64,000 nt of DNA from NCBI RefSeq assembly GCF_040954645.1, contig NC_092808.1, forward strand, positions 14,933,883 through 14,997,882. The letters are read 5' to 3'. The first letter of the stretch is position 1; every line of letters begins with the position of its first letter. The DNA is from Diabrotica undecimpunctata (lineage: Eukaryota; Arthropoda; Insecta; Coleoptera; Chrysomelidae). Of the stretch, positions 46,118 through 57,589 are shown piece after piece. The notes beneath the pieces are model-generated. The model saw nothing but the letters and a program-made list of their open reading frames with translations, ran no database searches and was not told the DNA's origin. The position numbers were made by a program, and so were the translations under genes.

Positions 46118-48507
46118 ATGATATGTGAATGCGATGTAAGAAAACTACAAGTTGCTCTTATTTACCGGCTAGCTTTATGAAGATAAAAATATTTTTTTTT
46201 TAAGTTGATTAATTTGTAATATTGATAAATTTAGAAATGCTTTTAATAAAAAAATTATTGAACGCCTGAAAATATAAAAAATTTGACAAACATTTATTCT
46301 ACTCACCTTGTATTCTCTAAATCTCACAGGATACTGCTTTTTTTATGCAAAGTGAATCTTTTCTATTATTGATAAAAGAAAATTTCGTTTGTTTATCTAA
46401 AGTATAGAAAGAAACGTGCTGTATTTTGAATTTGAATTTTTTTTTCTTATTTGTCTTAGAACATGCAGACTCTTAACTCAAGCGAGTTCTGTGACCTGTA
46501 GTGCTTGATAAAGAAATACAAAATTATATAAAGCAAAAAAATTCACCACACAAGAAGTTTTATTTTTAATTTACTGTGCAATTATTCACAAGTGATCAAT
46601 TAAATATTACACAACGATATCTTGTATAATATATAAAAAAAATTATTTAAGATTCTTCCAATAAATAAGCCAATACTTAACCGTTTAATACTAATATGAA
46701 TGGATTTAGATTTATGACGTAATACAATATTGAAGTAAGTATATGAAATTAGTGCTTTGTGAAGTTGCAACAAGAAATACTTGTTCTAATACGTGTTTGT
46801 TTGTCAAAGTATTTATAACCTCACTCACTATCTTTTTAGAGCGAAAACAAAGGTTTATAATCCTTCAATTTTTAGTTTAATATCGATTAACTGTTTTGTT
46901 TAATGATTTTAGGAAGCAAAAGAAACGGCGAATTATATTTGGTTAATATTACAAAAGCGATAATAAAATTTTTGTGAATTTGACTTCAAATTAATTTTTT
47001 TTTAACAAAAAGATGATTTAGAATGATATAGGCCTGTGTTACCTTTCTGGTAACTGTTGACCTCTTTATGATGGCTGCTAACAATTCCCTTATCGGAAAA
47101 TGTACTGTTAATCTGCAGGCTCTGCTGAAATTTGATCAGAAACGATGGTTTTCTTATCGGCAAGGTAATTTAAATATACTTTGTTCTAATTCAGGACTTT
47201 TTCAAGGTTTTTAAAATACTTTTGAAAAATTGTGACTGCTGAAAAATCAAAAATTTTCTGGACCTCTTCGTAACTATTGATTTTCTATCTTCTTATTTTT
47301 CATTGCTTACCAGATCTCCAAGCATTTTGACAATGTTTTTAAAGATCTGACAGGATTTTTGTATATTTTTGACATTTATGATTAAAATAAAAAATATTTT
47401 AAATTTTAATAAATTGTTAAATCTTGAGAACTATATTGACTTTTGAAATGAATTGAAACAAATACTAGAGAATTTAAGCTTTCTTTTGACATATAATTTC
47501 TACAACAAATGATAATTTAAATATTAAAATTTTTACTAACAAATTTGACATACACCAATTTTAACATGAATTAGTTGCTTTTATTTTGCTTTTATTTAAT
47601 TTTAAAGCTATCTGAAAGCACTTTTGATATTGAATCACTGAGAATTGTCTTCAGATTACCTGTTCATTAAAGATTATATCATTCTGAACTCTTATTTATG
47701 AGCTATATCCTATTTCACCTCCTAACACGTTTTATTTTCCGAGCTCTATCCATGTTAACTGTATGTTTACTAACAAATTGAAACTTCTTACTTTGTGAAT
47801 AAATGACTTAAATATTTTATCTGTTTTAGGACTGTTGAAGATTCTATTGACTTGTATAATATATTAGAATTTGGATTATAATAAAAAATGAAATTAATTA
47901 ATAAATACATAAAAACAAATTTATGGTTTTTATTTCCACTCGATCCGAAGTGGTTTGATATTTGCTTTTTGTATCTTTATGTTGTGGCTATATTGGCTTA
48001 TTCTGTAAGTATCTCTTACATAAATAATATAATATATATAACGAACAATAACTTAAGTTTAAATCATAATCAATTTCATGATCAACAATTGTTTTTGGTT
48101 TAATTTTTTATATATATATTTTTTTTTAATTGAAAAGTGTTTATCAACCAACTATAACTCAGTGGCTATAATAACTCACGTATTAAAAGAATCTTATTTC
48201 TATTATGCTAAATTTGTTTATAATAAACCAACTGATTTTAATTATAATAATAATAAAATTATTTTGAAAACAATAATTAAATCTGGTGATACAATATAGT
48301 CGTTATTGGTTTGTTACATGTCTGTGAATTCTGCTTATTTTTGCTTTTAGTTTCTTTCCTATTGTTGAATCTAGTTTCAACTATTAAATTAACAACAATA
48401 ATACCATTGTTTGAGTTAAATATGTATGTGGTATATTCAATATTGTCATTTTGTTTTATGTTCATACTATTCATATAAAAAAAACTGTTTAGGAGCTTTA
48501 ATTTCAT

Positions 48508-48512
<5 letters not shown>

Positions 48513-48546
<34 letters not shown>
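48513..48546. repeat. (TA)n microsatellite, about 100 bp upstream of the gene 4 promoter
   Basis: Uninterrupted TA run of about 34 bp. Confidence 0.95.
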
Positions 48547-48548
<2 letters not shown>

Positions 48549-48647
48549 AGTGAACTTTAAATCTGAATAAGTCGATGCTTTCTTGTAGAGGGTGTCGAAA
48601 TATATTGATCACTTTGTAAGTAATTATAAAGCAGGTCCTCCCGATAG

Positions 48648-48714
48648 ACCACGCCTTTACACCGAAGCGGATCAACTATAAAAATTCGAATTCGCAAATG
48701 CACTGATACAGTCA
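48648..48714 (+). promoter_or_regulatory. Core promoter of cuticular gene 4
   Basis: ACCACGCCT at 48648-48656, TATAAAA at 48677-48683 and CAGTCA at 48709-48714, 32 nt after the TATA start. ATG is at 48733. Closely matches the gene 2 promoter. Confidence 0.8.
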
Positions 48715-48732
48715 CATTCACAACAGTCAATC

Positions 48733-51700
48733 ATGGCATTCAAAGTAAGTGTACATTGGGTATATTCTGTCTGTTGGCTGTGTTTACTATGTTATAATAA
48801 CTTGTAATTGTTGGTGTTTTCGTTGTTTTCTCTCAAGTCAATATAATTTTCCAATTTTTTTAGGAATTTTACTCTCTGAATTTATAGTGATTTTATAAAC
48901 AATATTAACTTGATATGGTTTTCAATATTATACTCATTTTAACACTACTGTTAAATATGATGACTCGAGGCTAATATAATTGTTAGCTGTCTTCTTTAAG
49001 TGCGCTCTTCTCATTTAGAATTTCAAGATTTCGTACTAATTATTTTGTAAATTGTAGCCAAATTGTATTTTTTAAAGGCAAATAAAATTTAAAATTCTTT
49101 ATTTGTTATAAATACGATATCTCTCTTATTTTTATCCAACTTATCTTCTTCAGGCTTTTTTAAAAAGTCTATCCAGAGTCAACTGAATTCTATTATTCTT
49201 TACTTCATAATTTTCTTATCGTTCTTGATCTTGTATCTTATTTTATTTCACTTAGTTTGCAAAATAATCTTTTGTTTTGTTTTAAAAATAAGTTGTTTTC
49301 GCTCAGTTTATGTAATTCTATGAAGATCTCATTCAACTTTTTGCTACTTTAGGTAATAACGATGAAATACTTTTAATCTTAAAAATTTTAGTACTTCATT
49401 TTTAAAAATATCTATATTTACCATTTGATGAAATATAAATATTCCTTTTTGTAGTACTTTTGATATAACTTTGGCATCCTTTGTATCACCTAGTAATGTT
49501 GAGATTGTTATTTCTTGATCAATTTTACATTCAAAGTTTAAAATATTGTTTGAGGTTTGTTTTTCGTTTGTTGTCATTTCTTGACTTATAAACTTCTTGA
49601 ATTGTTAAATGGACAACAATTTTCCAGTTTCTTAACCATAATATATTATGTAATAAGCGAGTTATCTACAGCTGTCTCACAAGCTGCAGTTTCTCGCATC
49701 GTAGTGTCCATCGTTTATATCGAAGCAATCTTCAGTTTGTAAATTTCTGGGCCCATTGCATCTTCGACATCTCCTCTTCAATACCACCTTGTCCTAGTTT
49801 TCTTCTATTGATTAATTTGTTTGATAATTGCTAAATGAACAACAATTCTCCAGTTTCTTATCCATAATATATTATTTAATGAGTGAGTGTTCTACAGCTG
49901 GCGCAGTTTCTCGTATCCTAATGTCCAGCGTTTTCTAACGAAGCAATCTTCAGTTTGTAAATTTATGGCGGTCATTGCATCTTCAACATCTTCTCTTTAA
50001 TACCGTCTTGTCTTAGTTTTCTTCTATTGCAGGGAGTCTATTTCTATAACTTTTTTTTGCATTCTCGCAGGTGTCCTCACCAGTTCAGTCTTTTGACTTC
50101 AATTGTGTCTATTATGTCTAGATCAATTTGAATTTCCATAGGAATGTCTTCGCTCCTTATCTTACCAAGTCTGGCGAGCCAGAAAAATCGTCATCAAGAG
50201 TTTCATTTCCATCGTTTTAATTTTTGATTTGTTAATTTGATTTATTACCCAGAGTTCGGCACTGTGCAACCAAATTCTTTCCACTGTAGTTTTATAACTT
50301 CTTTTTTTATTTTCTTTTGTTATTTTATTAATCCGTAATAGTCCTTTTAACTGTCTAGAAGCTGCTCTTGCTTAATCAATTCTGGAATGCATTTCTTTAT
50401 CAGTCCTTCCTTTAATGTTATTTAAAGGTTTCAGTTGATTTTATATTTGCAATTTTAATTTAAGTAGGCTTTCTGGTTATTCTCTTACAACTAAGTACTC
50501 AGTTTTTCATTTATTAAACCCATATCTTTCGATGTTCCTTATGATGTAATCAAGGTATTCGATTTTGGCTGTTTGTATTGTGGTTAACAAGAGCTCTTGA
50601 TTAAAATATATTTTGAAGAGGATAGGTGCTATGCAGTCAGCCTTGCTTTAGACTCTTACTAATAGGGACTTCAAGGGTACCCACTTTTAGGTACTCTTTA
50701 GTTATTTTTTACCTCTTATTGCTTTCGCCACTCAACAAAAAATCATTAAAGTATTTTCTATCTGCCATTCTTACCAGGAAACCTAACCAACTCAATATTC
50801 TGGATCTAACGTAAAGATCTTCATTTTGTGCATTTTTTCGCCCACTCCAATCGTTGTCTCCTGATCTAATTCCAGTAACCTGTGTTAACAGGGACTTCAA
50901 GTTTTCCCACTTTTAGGTACTCTTTAGTTATTTTTCACTTCTTATTGCTTTCGCCACTCAACAAGAAATCATTAAAGTATTCTCTATCTGCCATTCTTAC
51001 CAGGAAACCTAACCAACTTAATCTTCTGGATCTAACGTAAAGATCTTCATTTTGTGCTTTTTTTTCGACCACTCCAATCGTTGTCTCCTGTTCTAATTCC
51101 AGTAACCTGTGTGAAATTTTTTCTTAACACATGCTCTACCAGACATTTATATTTATAATCCATATTTATCTAACATAAAAAACCATGAGCAGGACCACTA
51201 CTCAGTATAGTCTAAATTTTGCAGCTCTAGAAAGAGTTTTTGCTTTCAATGGTTTATACAGATCCAAAAATTTCCTTATTTTGCAATATTTTTTTCATTT
51301 ATTTGAATTTTACCTCCATAGTTACTAGGGTAACAACTAGTAACTTAAAATCTTGCATATTCTTGAAAAAACGTTTGTGAAAAGAAGTTTGTGTGTGTGT
51401 GTGTGTGATTGGAAATATATTCTATAAAGCTAGATTTCATTTTCATAAACTTTTTTCTCTGATACTAAATAATGTCAATGTATATTGCTTTGTCTCTCTT
51501 CAAATAGTTTGAACATCTCTATAAATTTCATTTTCGTTCTTGCTATTATTAATAATAGTTATCAAAGATAAGCTTCTATCTTTTGTTTTATCCTTGTTTA
51601 TTGAAATCAAATTTTTTTTATTATTTTAAAAATCTCCTTCCTCTTCTTAAAGTGCGCTCTCCTCAATCTGCTGTTCTTATCAGCTGTTCAAAATTTAACC

Positions 51701-53603
51701 TTGTCCTTTGTCGAATTTTTCTTAGCCACGTTAATCCTTTTTGTGTTAGTCCTTTCTTTCCGTCGATTTTTCCTTTCACTATTAGTTGATTATATTGGTA
51801 GTTATTATTTCTCAGTTATAATCTAATTTTAACTTTTACTGTGTTGCAAATTTCTCGTTTCTTGCCTATTCTATGCAGCACTTTTTCGTTTGAGTTATGC
51901 GATGTCCATGAAATCTTAATGATTATCTTTTTAATGTTTTAAGGTTCCATGTTTTAACTGCATAGAGAAGAGTCGACCAAACGATAATCACATAGCAGTC
52001 TTTTATTTTTTCGAAAGATTTTCTTGCATGTTCTATTTTCAATCTTATTTCTAGACTTTCATGAAAGGATTAAAATCCCCACATTTGATAAAAAGTTCAA
52101 GTGATCTTCTGTCAATAGGTATGTTTAATACCAATTTTTACCTATTCATTCATTTAAAAAATACTATTTTCAACTTTTGGCTCAGAAATGGCACAACCAA
52201 CATATGTATCTGTAACAACTCCATATTTTTTATTAATTTTCTATTAATTTCCAAGAAATATCTAACAGTATTCATGTATTAAAATACTTTGGGGGTGTTT
52301 AAACTTGGTTCACTTAAATGCATACTTCAAAATTAATTAGAAAAAAATTATTACAATTAACAAATATGCACCAAATACCTTTTTCTTTATTATCTTGAAA
52401 GTTGCAATTTTGGTCTTTTTACACTATTGAGCTAATGCAAAGTTATATGTTTTCCAATAGACTATCAGCAGTTTCTTTTTAATTTTCTTATGAATTTTTT
52501 TGTCAGTTTCTTAAATACATAGGCATATGTTGATATTATATTATTTTTTTGTATGTATTTGGATCTTTACGTGTTTTAAGGTGAAACATTTCAACATTAA
52601 AATTTTTTCGGTTTTTTTGTCAATTTTTGTTTTATTCGTTTACATTTTATTGCTCTATGTCGTGGTTATATATTAATTTTCTTCTTGTTAATAATTTCTT
52701 GTAATATATTTAATTAAAAGCAATAATTATTTAGATATAAATCTACTAATAAAGCGTCGCAGAAAGTGAATTATATAAATTAATATACAATTTTTATTAC
52801 AGTTTGTTGCTTTTGCCGCATTGGTAGCAGTAGCCCGTGCTGGTGTCATCGGAGAAGCCTACTCTGCACCACTCGCTTATGCAGCTCCCGCAGTAGCTAA
52901 GGTAGCCTACTCAGCCGCTCCAGCTGTATCATACTCAAGTGTGTCATCACCTGTAGCTTACGCAGCACCAGCTGTTGCTAAGTTAGCTGCACCTGTATCT
53001 TATGCAGCACCAACTTTATCTTACGCCGCACCAGTCGCTAAAGTAGCCTACTCACAAGCTCCTGCTGTTTCTTACTCCAGTGTGTCAGCCCCAGTAGCAT
53101 ACTCAGCACCAGCTCTTTCATATGCCGCTCCAGCTCTTAAAGTAGCTGCCCCAGTACATTATTCCGCCCCAGCCCTTAAAGTAGCTGCCCCAGTACATTA
53201 TGCTGCCCCAGTAGCTTATGCCGCTCCTGTTGCCAAAGCTGTTATCGCAGAACCATCAGCACCAGCTAACTACGACTTTGGATATGCCGTAAGTGACCCC
53301 CACACCGGAGACAGCAAAAGCCAACAAGAATCTCGCCACGGTGATGTTGTACATGGAAGCTATTCTCTTATTGAAGCCGATGGCAGCAAACGTACCGTAG
53401 AATACACTGCTGATGACCACAATGGTTTCAATGCAGTTGTACACAAGGAACCAGCCGCAGTTGCCGTTAAAGCTGTAGCTCCAGTTGTAGCCAAAATTGC
53501 CGCCCCAATTGCCTACGCTCAACCTGCCCTTAAGGTAGCAGCACCAGTTGCCTATGCTCATTCTGCTCCCCTAGGATATGCTGCACCCTCATACTACCAT
53601 TAA
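48733..53603 (+). CDS. RR-2 cuticular protein, gene 4 (two exons, 270 aa)
   Basis: Exon 1 is 48733-48744 (MAFK, donor GTAAGT). The intron is 4058 bp. Exon 2 is 52803-53603 after a TTTTTATTACAG acceptor. Signal peptide [17 protein letters not shown] (1-17). The RR-2 domain is about residues 160-221 ([50 protein letters not shown]), almost identical to gene 2. It is flanked by [13 protein letters not shown] repeats and ends [15 protein letters not shown]. It is a secreted chitin-binding cuticle protein. The frame is fully open. The close match of promoter and domain to gene 2 suggests recent duplication or gene conversion. The intron carries LINE 3' ends and tandem duplications. Confidence 0.95.
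49600..50034. repeat. Tandem duplication, 226-bp period, two units
   Basis: Unit 1 starts near 49601 (ATTGTTAAATGGACAACAAT) and unit 2 near 49827 (ATTGCTAAATGAACAACAAT). Both run through CTTCAGTTTGTAAATTT to TTAGTTTTCTTCTATTG, with about 15 percent differences by eye. The repeat unit lies at the end of minus-strand LINE debris in the gene 4 intron. Confidence 0.85.
50035..51140 (-). mobile_element. RTE-like LINE C-terminal remnant containing a tandem duplication
   Basis: The minus strand reads [20 protein letters not shown], then [20 protein letters not shown] (50720-50860), the W.GH..RM.D segment of a LINE C-terminus, followed towards 50040 by decayed post-RT sequence (for example a [24 protein letters not shown] reading near 50270-50310). 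It is interrupted by shifts. The 226-bp segment at 50664-50889 is repeated at 50890-51114. Confidence 0.6.
50664..51114. repeat. Tandem duplication, 226-bp period, two units
   Basis: Both units start AGGGACTTCAAG (50664, 50890) and end CCAGTAACCTGTGT. Differences are few (about 5-8 percent by eye), so this is younger than the duplication at 49.6 kb. The matching period of 226 bp is probably coincidence, because the unit sequences are unrelated. Confidence 0.9.
51640..52060 (-). mobile_element. LINE C-terminal/3' end fragment
   Basis: The minus strand reads [20 protein letters not shown], then [20 protein letters not shown] near 51660-51780, with upstream decayed [20 protein letters not shown] (51880-51950). 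It is the same LINE tail as at 61285-61505. Confidence 0.65.
52070..52800. other. Gene 4 intron, AT-rich, nothing recognised
   Basis: No domain-bearing ORF. It ends in the exon 2 acceptor at 52801-52802. Confidence 0.4.
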
Positions 53604-53769
53604 ATTAGTTTCAGAAAACTATTTTGTAAATATTTATTTCCTAGAAAATATATTTTTTAATTGAAGTATTGAAGTTTTACTTAAATATTATATTCTGCTT
53701 CTTTAGATGCCGTCTCTAATGGAAAAGGTTGGCGATACTAGAATTTTTTTTGTATCAGTATCTCTCGAG

Positions 53770-54135
53770 TTATAGGCAAAATACTTAGGAATCTGGATTA
53801 CTAAAGATCTAAATTGGGAATCGGAAATTCGATCAAGAGTAGAGCCATCAAGAACAATCTTTTTGAACACGAGGACATTTTTGAGTAAACAAATACTCAA
53901 TCTACAAATCCAATATCGGATGGAGAAATGTTATATTATCAATATTGAATTTAAAATGAAATTGAATTGAAATTATTTCTACAGAAAGCTAAAAGCTTTT
54001 GAGATGTGGCTTTTTAAGAGTACCAAGGACAGATCATAATTACGAACAAAACGGTATTGCCCATAATGGAAAGAGACAGACAACTTTTGATTATCATCAA
54101 AAGGAGAAAGGCAGCATATAGAAATGATTATTACA
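53770..54135 (+). mobile_element. LINE fragment (post-RT)
   Basis: Reads AKYLGIWITKDLNWESEIRS (53780-53835), FLNTRTFLSKQILNLQIQYR (53860-53920), KLKAFEMWLFKST near 53990-54020 and a LLIIIKRRKAAYRNDYY-like reading near 54090. It follows the order 'YLG..I..D.....EI..RIE.AR..F......L.....L....RYR...KCY...LKAFEMWLYRR' of family D LINEs. Confidence 0.6.
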
Positions 54136-54689
54136 AGGTATCTCTCTCCATTTTCTTCAATGCGGCTTTTATAGCGCTAAAAAATATCGTGTTTTCTACT
54201 ATCACTTACTTTAAGCACCAATTCAAATAGTTTTTTTACTTTTAAACCTTCTTCTAAGTTTTGTTTATTCAAAAAGTTGCAGTGTTCAAATGTCAGTGAA
54301 GCTTTCATTAAGGAAAAATCACAGTGGTTTTACAATGCACCTGAGGACCTTCTTTCCAGGTGAAAAACAGCCAACTGAAATATTAGAAATTATAGTCAAA
54401 AACAATTTTATTCCCTGATGTCTCTGATAATATTAAAATTATTGACAAATTTGCTTCCCAGGAAACCAGAATAGTTAGTTAATAAATAAATTATTATTAC
54501 TATTAGTTAATCTGTCTAGAAGGACCAATTATTTATATGCTTTATGTTTCACGAGATTTATGCTTAAGTACTATTTGTTGTAATATTTGTTGTATTTTCT
54601 GAGTAAAACTGTTGTTTTGTATTTCTAATTATAAAATGTCTATTTTTATTTAAAACCTTTAATAAAACGAAAGTTTCTTGCCAACAAAA

Positions 54690-55117
54690 TTTTAATAGGG
54701 ATCTCTGCAGTTTGCTGATTGGTTGCAATATTAAAATTGCAAAATTGGATAATCCATTATTCCAACAGTTTTTAAAAAAGTACTGCAATAATCATGTTGC
54801 ACAGGTTTCTTCTGCTACGACTTCGAAAAAAATATGTAGATTCCACCATGCAATTTACTGTTGAAGCGATTAAAACTGCAATTGGGAATAATCTAATATG
54901 GATATCTGTTGACGAGACGACTGATGTTATAGTACGGTATATTGCAAATTTGGTTATAGGAAGTTTAAACGGGAGTGAGTGTAACACCGGATATTTAGTT
55001 TCCGTTGAATTGCAAAACAACGATCAATGTTACTATATTAGATTCGTAAATGAATGTCTGAAAAACTTCTTTTTATTTCAACCGATATCAACTGAAAAAT
55101 ACCCTTGTATATAATAT
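54690..55117 (+). mobile_element. hAT remnant, N-terminal half of transposase
   Basis: Reads LCSLLIGCNIKIAKLDNPLF, then FQQFLKKYCNNHVAQ (54705-54800), then in another frame IGNNLIWISVDETTDVIVRY, IANLVIGSLNGSECNTGYLV and FVNECLKNFF (54880-55080). It matches the same parts of the hAT transposase at 5506-6740 (LKKYC, VDETTD, LLIGVL). The continuation is found after the element at 55.1-57.5 kb. Confidence 0.75.
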
Positions 55118-55549
55118 AAAAAATATTTTTAAAAGCTTCTCTGTGAGTACAGGCGTATAAAGATCGTTTACCTAATGTACCTTTACCACCTAAACCGGTG
55201 ATAATTATAGTTTATTTTTATGAACGAGAGAGTAATTAGCATAATTTTAACTGGTAGCTCCGACCACTCCATGGGCGTGCTCAAGATTAATTGAAAAATT
55301 ACTTTGAATAATTGTAAAAAATAAATGAATTATTTCAGTGTTATAAAGTGTTATGTGTATGTAAACAAAAGTGACCTCTTTTATCACACACTATATTAGA
55401 ACTGACTGGCCTACATTAAAAAGGGTTTTAAAAAATTCACATTTTTTTTAATTTTTAAAAATTACAAAAGAGAAAAAGAATTTTTAAAACCGTCTAAGGT
55501 ATGTTAAATAGATGAATAAAAATATTAATATAAAACTTACAGCTACTTG
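55118..55549. other. Left flank of IS630-type transposase gene
   Basis: No ORF with a known domain. It probably contains the 3' non-coding end of the IS630-type element. I could not find matching terminal inverted repeats by eye. Confidence 0.4.
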
Positions 55550-56878
55550 TTACAAATCCAAATCAGATTCAGAAGATGAACTTTCAGAACCAAGATTTAT
55601 AATAACTGGCTCGATCATTTTATCAGTAATATTGTCCAGCTTCCACATTTTTTCCTCTTCTTTAATAGTGTGATTTACTGCCTTTTCCCAGTTTTCAGGT
55701 TTTACATTATTTACGGCCTCCAAAAACAACTGTTTAACATCATGAATTTTAAAAGTGGTATTTTTTCTTGAAACTTCACTCTTTATCTGTGCCCATACCA
55801 GTTCAATCGGGTTTAATTCACAATGATATGGTGGGGATCTAAGTACTGTCATTCCACGATTTTTGGCAATTTCATCAATTTCGTATTTTTTAAATTTTTC
55901 TTTATGAAGGGCACACAACGAATAAAGTTCCTTTCTTATAGATCCGGGATGGTACGTAATATTTTTTGAACTCAGCCAATTCTGCAAGTCTTTTTTTAAC
56001 CACTTGGTTGTGGGCAGTCCTTCTATAAGTCTGGAGTGATAACTTGCGTTATCCGTTACTATTACACAGTTCTTAGGAAGAAGATCTATCATTTGTTCGA
56101 ACCATTCTTGAAAGACATCAGCGTTCATGTCTTCATGGTAGTCACCGGTACGAGTTGATTTAAAAGTTAATAAACCACCTTCAACAAAACCGTCTGAACT
56201 GCCAATGTGTACTATTATCAGCCTGCGTCCCTTTCCTGATGGTGGGTTTAAACCAGTAGATAAGTTATTTACAAAAGCGTACCTTTGACTTGTAACAGTT
56301 TCATCCTGCCAAAATTTATTTGGTGTATGACCCTCGTTGATCCATGTTTCATTAAGATAAAATATTTTTCTTTTTTGGTTTCTCATTTCCTTTATGGTTC
56401 TTAGAAAATGTCTTCTCCATATGACAATATCGCTTCTTTCTAATAAAATAGACTTTCTGGGATTCTTTTTCCAGCGGAAGCCTATTTCTTTTAAAAGTTT
56501 CCATAACGTACTTCGACTCATTTCTGGGTAATCCTTATCATCTCGAACCGAGACAAGAACCATATCCAATGTTGGAAATTCTTGTCTAAAGAAGAATTCA
56601 TGCACTTTCCGTCGAAGTCCTTCTTTAAAATGATATTCTATTTGAAATTTTGGTTTCCCTGGAGCATTACGTGGCATTTGAAAACTACCACATTTCTCTT
56701 CTTTAATAACTCTGTAAATCGTAGATTTCCCAACACCAAGTGTACTGCTAACTAACTCAACACTTTCACATAAACGTTTGTCTGTAAATGATTTAAAACA
56801 ATTAAATATTAATGTTTTTTCATTAACTGTTAGAGGACCAATTTTTCGGCGTTTACACGGCACTTCCAAATTTTCCAT
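55550..56878 (-). CDS. IS630/Tc1-mariner-like transposase, intact ORF (442 aa)
   Basis: A DNA transposase with RNase-H-like catalytic fold. The ATG at 56878 (MENLEVPCKRRKIG) is the first Met; a GTG upstream extends the frame only nine codons. An N-terminal HTH (LVSSTLGVGKSTIYRVIKEE) is about residues 42-61, and a second HTH-like part is DDKDYPEMSRSTLWKLLKEI. In the catalytic domain, FYLNETWIN (about residue 176; the family has D at the N), VIVTDNASYHS (D276) and the third acidic residue in SPPYHCELNPIELVWAQIK. The tail is acidic/Ser-rich (ESSSSESDLDL). It interrupts a hAT remnant, so it inserted later. The ORF is undamaged, but replacement of the first catalytic Asp by Asn should abolish cleavage. 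It is unlikely to be a host gene. Confidence 0.85.
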   Translation of the reverse strand: MENLEVPCKRRKIGPLTVNEKTLIFNCFKSFTDKRLCESVELVSSTLGVGKSTIYRVIKEEKCGSFQMPRNAPGKPKFQIEYHFKEGLRRKVHEFFFRQEFPTLDMVLVSVRDDKDYPEMSRSTLWKLLKEIGFRWKKNPRKSILLERSDIVIWRRHFLRTIKEMRNQKRKIFYLNETWINEGHTPNKFWQDETVTSQRYAFVNNLSTGLNPPSGKGRRLIIVHIGSSDGFVEGGLLTFKSTRTGDYHEDMNADVFQEWFEQMIDLLPKNCVIVTDNASYHSRLIEGLPTTKWLKKDLQNWLSSKNITYHPGSIRKELYSLCALHKEKFKKYEIDEIAKNRGMTVLRSPPYHCELNPIELVWAQIKSEVSRKNTTFKIHDVKQLFLEAVNNVKPENWEKAVNHTIKEEEKMWKLDNITDKMIEPVIINLGSESSSSESDLDL

Positions 56879-56984
56879 AACACTAGTATACACAATAAAC
56901 TGCACCTTGCAACTGAAGTACCTACTTTTGGTGAACTGTTAAGAATTTTGAATACGCCACTTGGACCTTCCTATATACAAAATG

Positions 56985-57500
56985 GAAAAACCCACTATCA
57001 CATTTTCTGTGGAATAAGTTTAGAAGGTAATTATCTAGTCAATTACTGTCATAGATTCCTGGAATTAAAGAATTAAATGTTTGATTGTTGAAACCCTTAC
57101 TTCGTGGAATGCACTCATTTCAGATAAAATAAAACGTTTTATTTTATCTAAAGAATTAAACTTTATTTTGCAAATAGGTAGGTACTTATTAAACTTTTAT
57201 TGGTTATATATAACCAATAAAATAAACATCTTACATTTCTTGCAAATTCATTAGTACCTGTTAACCTCCATCACTCCGACACTGGCAACCTTATTTAGGG
57301 ATTAGTAACCCTCACAACTATTGTATTCTATTCTGCTCCAACCTTTATACCTGGTGGTCATACTCAATTTAAACTTGTTTTTCTATATACTTCTGTAAAC
57401 TTGTTGACAAATATCTGTTTTTCATTGAGTTACCCGTATCAACAGTTTAGGGATTTGCATACATAATTTATTGTTTTATTGCTCTCTCATACATAAAAAT
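56985..57500. other. Right flank of the IS630-type transposase gene
   Basis: Non-coding. Contains a palindrome, ATTGGTTATATATAACCAAT, near 57210. It may hold the 5' end of the transposon. Confidence 0.35.
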
Positions 57501-57501
57501 A

Positions 57502-57504
<3 letters not shown>

Positions 57505-57556
<52 letters not shown>
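57505..57556. repeat. (TA)n microsatellite
   Basis: TA run of about 52 bp. Confidence 0.95.
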
Positions 57557-57559
<3 letters not shown>

Positions 57560-57589
57560 TATAGATGGGGAACATGGTTAAATTTAGTA

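Larger units (their letters stand above)
45496..48645. other. 3.1 kb AT-rich DNA upstream of gene 4
   Basis: No coding frame with a recognisable domain. It holds two TA microsatellites, described separately. Enhancers of gene 4 could be here, but the sequence shows none that I can name. Confidence 0.4.
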
